64,000 bases of DNA from Archilochus colubris (taxonomy: Eukaryota > Chordata > Aves > Apodiformes > Trochilidae): the NCBI GenBank assembly GCA_023079485.1, contig CM041083.1, positions 156,940,552 through 157,004,551 on the forward strand. Direction: 5' to 3'. Below, piece by piece: positions 61,707-64,000 of the stretch. Under the pieces are notes generated by a model that saw only the letters and a list, made by a program, of their open reading frames with translations, did not search any database and was not told the origin of the DNA. The position numbers were made by a program, and so were the translations under genes. How positions within the stretch are numbered: position 1 is the stretch's first letter; every line of letters starts with the position of its first letter.

Positions 61707-64000
61707 AAGATGATATTCAGGGTAAAATGCATCCTTCTGTTGTGCTACTGAAGTAAGCAGAACTAAACCGAAGTTTATTTTTCTCAAAGCATATAAATGT
61801 TTAATGTTTATACAGAAAGCTTCCTTATAGGCTATATCATGGTCAATCAGACTAATGAGGATATTTCATGAATATAAGAACTAATGAAATCTTGATTCTC
61901 ATTTTTTTCACCTCGAAGTCTTCACATTCAGGCTGTGCAAGGGGCTGCAGATCAGTTTTGAAATTCCATTTGAAACCCTGTAGTACTCAAAATGCTTGTG
62001 TGACATCAATAACATAATCACAAAAGAAGTAATACTTGGCAAAGATTTCTGAGCATTACACCTGGCGTTACAAATAGGTGCTTAGAATGGTTAAGTGTTT
62101 TCATATACCTGCAATATTAACTTTATTTTTAATTTGGGCAACATCAAAAAACCGAAACTGAACACACTATAAGAAACTTGTAATGGAAATCTTAAGTAAT
62201 AATCAGAGTTCAAAATACTGTACCTTTTTTTTTTTTTTTTATTAAACAGGCAGTAATCTAGTGTGATATTTTATTACTCATAACCATAAAAAATATCTGG
62301 CTAGGCACTCCAGATGATGGTCTAGTGGACTTTTCTATATAAATCAGGACTGAAATACATGTTCCTAAAAATCCCTCATCATCCCTCAATCATCTCTCAA
62401 ATAATCATAAGACTTGAAGTGATAAACTTTCTGTTTATCATAACATATATTTTGCAGGGGCAGAATAAGCAAGTGAATGAGACTAATTGTTTCCATATTT
62501 GAGAAATGTCTGCTTTAATAATTAAGGGCCTGAATATCAGCTTTACTAGTTTGATTAACGAACATTACAGAGCACATTTTAATACTAGTTATTTTCATTT
62601 ATGCTACTCAAGTAGTTGATTCTTCTGCATATATACACAGAAGTATTTACTGGTTCGATTTAGTGGAAAGAGAAGCTGAAGACTTCCATATCTAGCAACA
62701 GCACAAGTTTATCACTAGGCTGACCTCAGTAAAAATAATTTATAAAGACAACAGAAGACTGAGTATATACCATTTGCTGTAAATCCTGATTTTTTTTTTC
62801 TGTGAATGTCTGGAAATGCAGTTGTATACTGCTACTGTATAGTTGCAACTATTACAGTTGGAAGAAAATGTAAAGGAGTAAGTGAAGTCTTGGAATCCCA
62901 AATGGGTAATTATTACCAGCATGGGAAAAAAAAAAAAATAAACCTAGGCTATCATAGGCTATCAAGACCTGTTCTTGGCAACTCATGGTCAAGAGTTAAT
63001 AATTGAAAGAGAAATTCTGGAGACATAATGGCAATTTATTCTGTTGAGTTACAAATATGATTTCTGCAAAGAAAATGTGAGTTCTTCTGCAACAGTCTTC
63101 ATGCAAATAACTAAAGCATGGTAATACAGAAAAACTCCTGTGTATGGCAAATGTTCCAAAGAAGACCTTGCAATGTTGACAGCAGTAATGTTGCCAAGTA
63201 AAAATAAAAAGAAAGAGATAAATTTGAATGGTGCTTGCTTTCTATGACAGATGTATGATGTAATATAGAAAATTATCTTCTGGCATATAATAAAATATGT
63301 GTATTGAGTGAAGTAAGTAAGAAGGAACTTTGTAAAATAAAGCTCAACTATTCATTCAGGTATTTCTTCATTAAGCCTTATCCTGCAAATGTTTTCCGAA
63401 GTGTAAAATTTACATGGGAACAGCAGATTTTATGCCATTTCTACAGAGATGTCTGAAATATAAGAACACATATGAGTGTTTTCATGTTTGAAGACCCCCC
63501 AAAAATAATAGGACAATCTGACTTCTAAAACCAGCATTTACACGAAGTGAAAAAGGAACACAGAATTATTTGGTTAGGTATCTAAGATGTAATTTTATCT
63601 ACTCAGTTACTGAAGACTTGGAGGGGGGTTGTGTTGACATTCATGTTTTAAAACAATCCTTTCTTAGCATTATCTTTTTATTCCTTTTCTTAATCTCAAA
63701 AATAATGGGTCCAGGCAGGCAATTCCTATGCCTTAAAACTTAATCCAGGCTGAAATACAATCTCATTCCAAGATGTGTGTCTAAGTAGCAGCCTAACCCT
63801 AAGGAGGGCTGAACACAACTTGAAAGGTACAAAGTTAAGTACCCACCTAATTTCTGTGAAGTCACAGGAGGTACATCCTTCCACCTATTAATTTTATTTT
63901 ATCTATATTGCATATATCAGCAAGAACAATGTTTCCTTGCTTTTTGTGCTTTTGGGAGTTTTTGGTTTTGGTTTTGGTTTGCTTTCTTTTACACTGGTTT

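Larger units (their letters stand above)
54319..64000. other. Upstream intergenic DNA, part 2
   Basis: AT-rich DNA with no supported gene. Listed separately are the foldback element (55845-56294), a CR1 (59395-59682), an (AT)n run and a pyrimidine tract. A GGTTTTGGTTTTGG run lies at the right edge (about 63960-63980). Confidence 0.7.

Noticed and set aside
42350..64000. Exons of neighbouring genes such as RBM26 or SPRY2
   Set aside because: I looked for open, protein-like segments with splice signals on both strands and found none I could support.

Overview
The window looks like bird genomic DNA. It carries several CR1 retrotransposon copies with the avian-style 3' ends (octamer-like ATTCTATGATTCT tails), a solo-LTR-like block, AT-rich introns and one sharp CpG island. 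I could not determine the species. Everything recognised as coding belongs to one gene on the minus strand, NDFIP2 (NEDD4 family-interacting protein 2), whose coding exons run from about 41.66 kb down to 2.10 kb.

NDFIP2 can be assembled by eye as seven coding exons: 41621-41656, 25387-25588, 23974-24101, 16909-16996, 8413-8537, 4888-4954 and 2102-2205. All junctions are GT/AG and in phase. They total 750 nt, or 249 residues plus stop, close to the roughly 242 residues of the human protein counted from its internal MDHHQP methionine. The predicted protein has a disordered cytosolic N-terminus with two PPPY motifs and one LPTY motif that bind WW domains of NEDD4-family ubiquitin ligases, an alanine-rich segment, the conserved DDFSDADQLRVGNDGIF block, three membrane segments and a short tail. 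A strong donor two bases after the stop codon suggests that the 3' UTR lies in a further exon, perhaps 1-351 at the left edge. An AATAAA at 2027-2032 offers a short alternative end.

Layout: 1-2099, 3' UTR or last intron; 2100-41656, NDFIP2 body, with an 11-bp minisatellite in intron 5 (5930-6690), an antisense CR1 in intron 4, a sense CR1 in intron 1, CTCF-like motifs in introns 3 and 4, and one unexplained protein-like ORF in intron 4; 41080-42330, CpG-island promoter; 42.4-64 kb, upstream intergenic DNA with no recognised gene. The intergenic part holds an LTR-like block in sense orientation with NDFIP2 (about 42555-43200), five more CR1 fragments, and a 450-bp foldback element at 55845-56294. 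That element has TG...CA ends, a 6-bp target duplication, arms of about 135 bp that are over 90% identical, and a tRNA-Ile-like pol III promoter in its loop. The foldback element is the most unusual object in the window. I saw no exons of RBM26 or SPRY2, the neighbours of NDFIP2 in other vertebrates.
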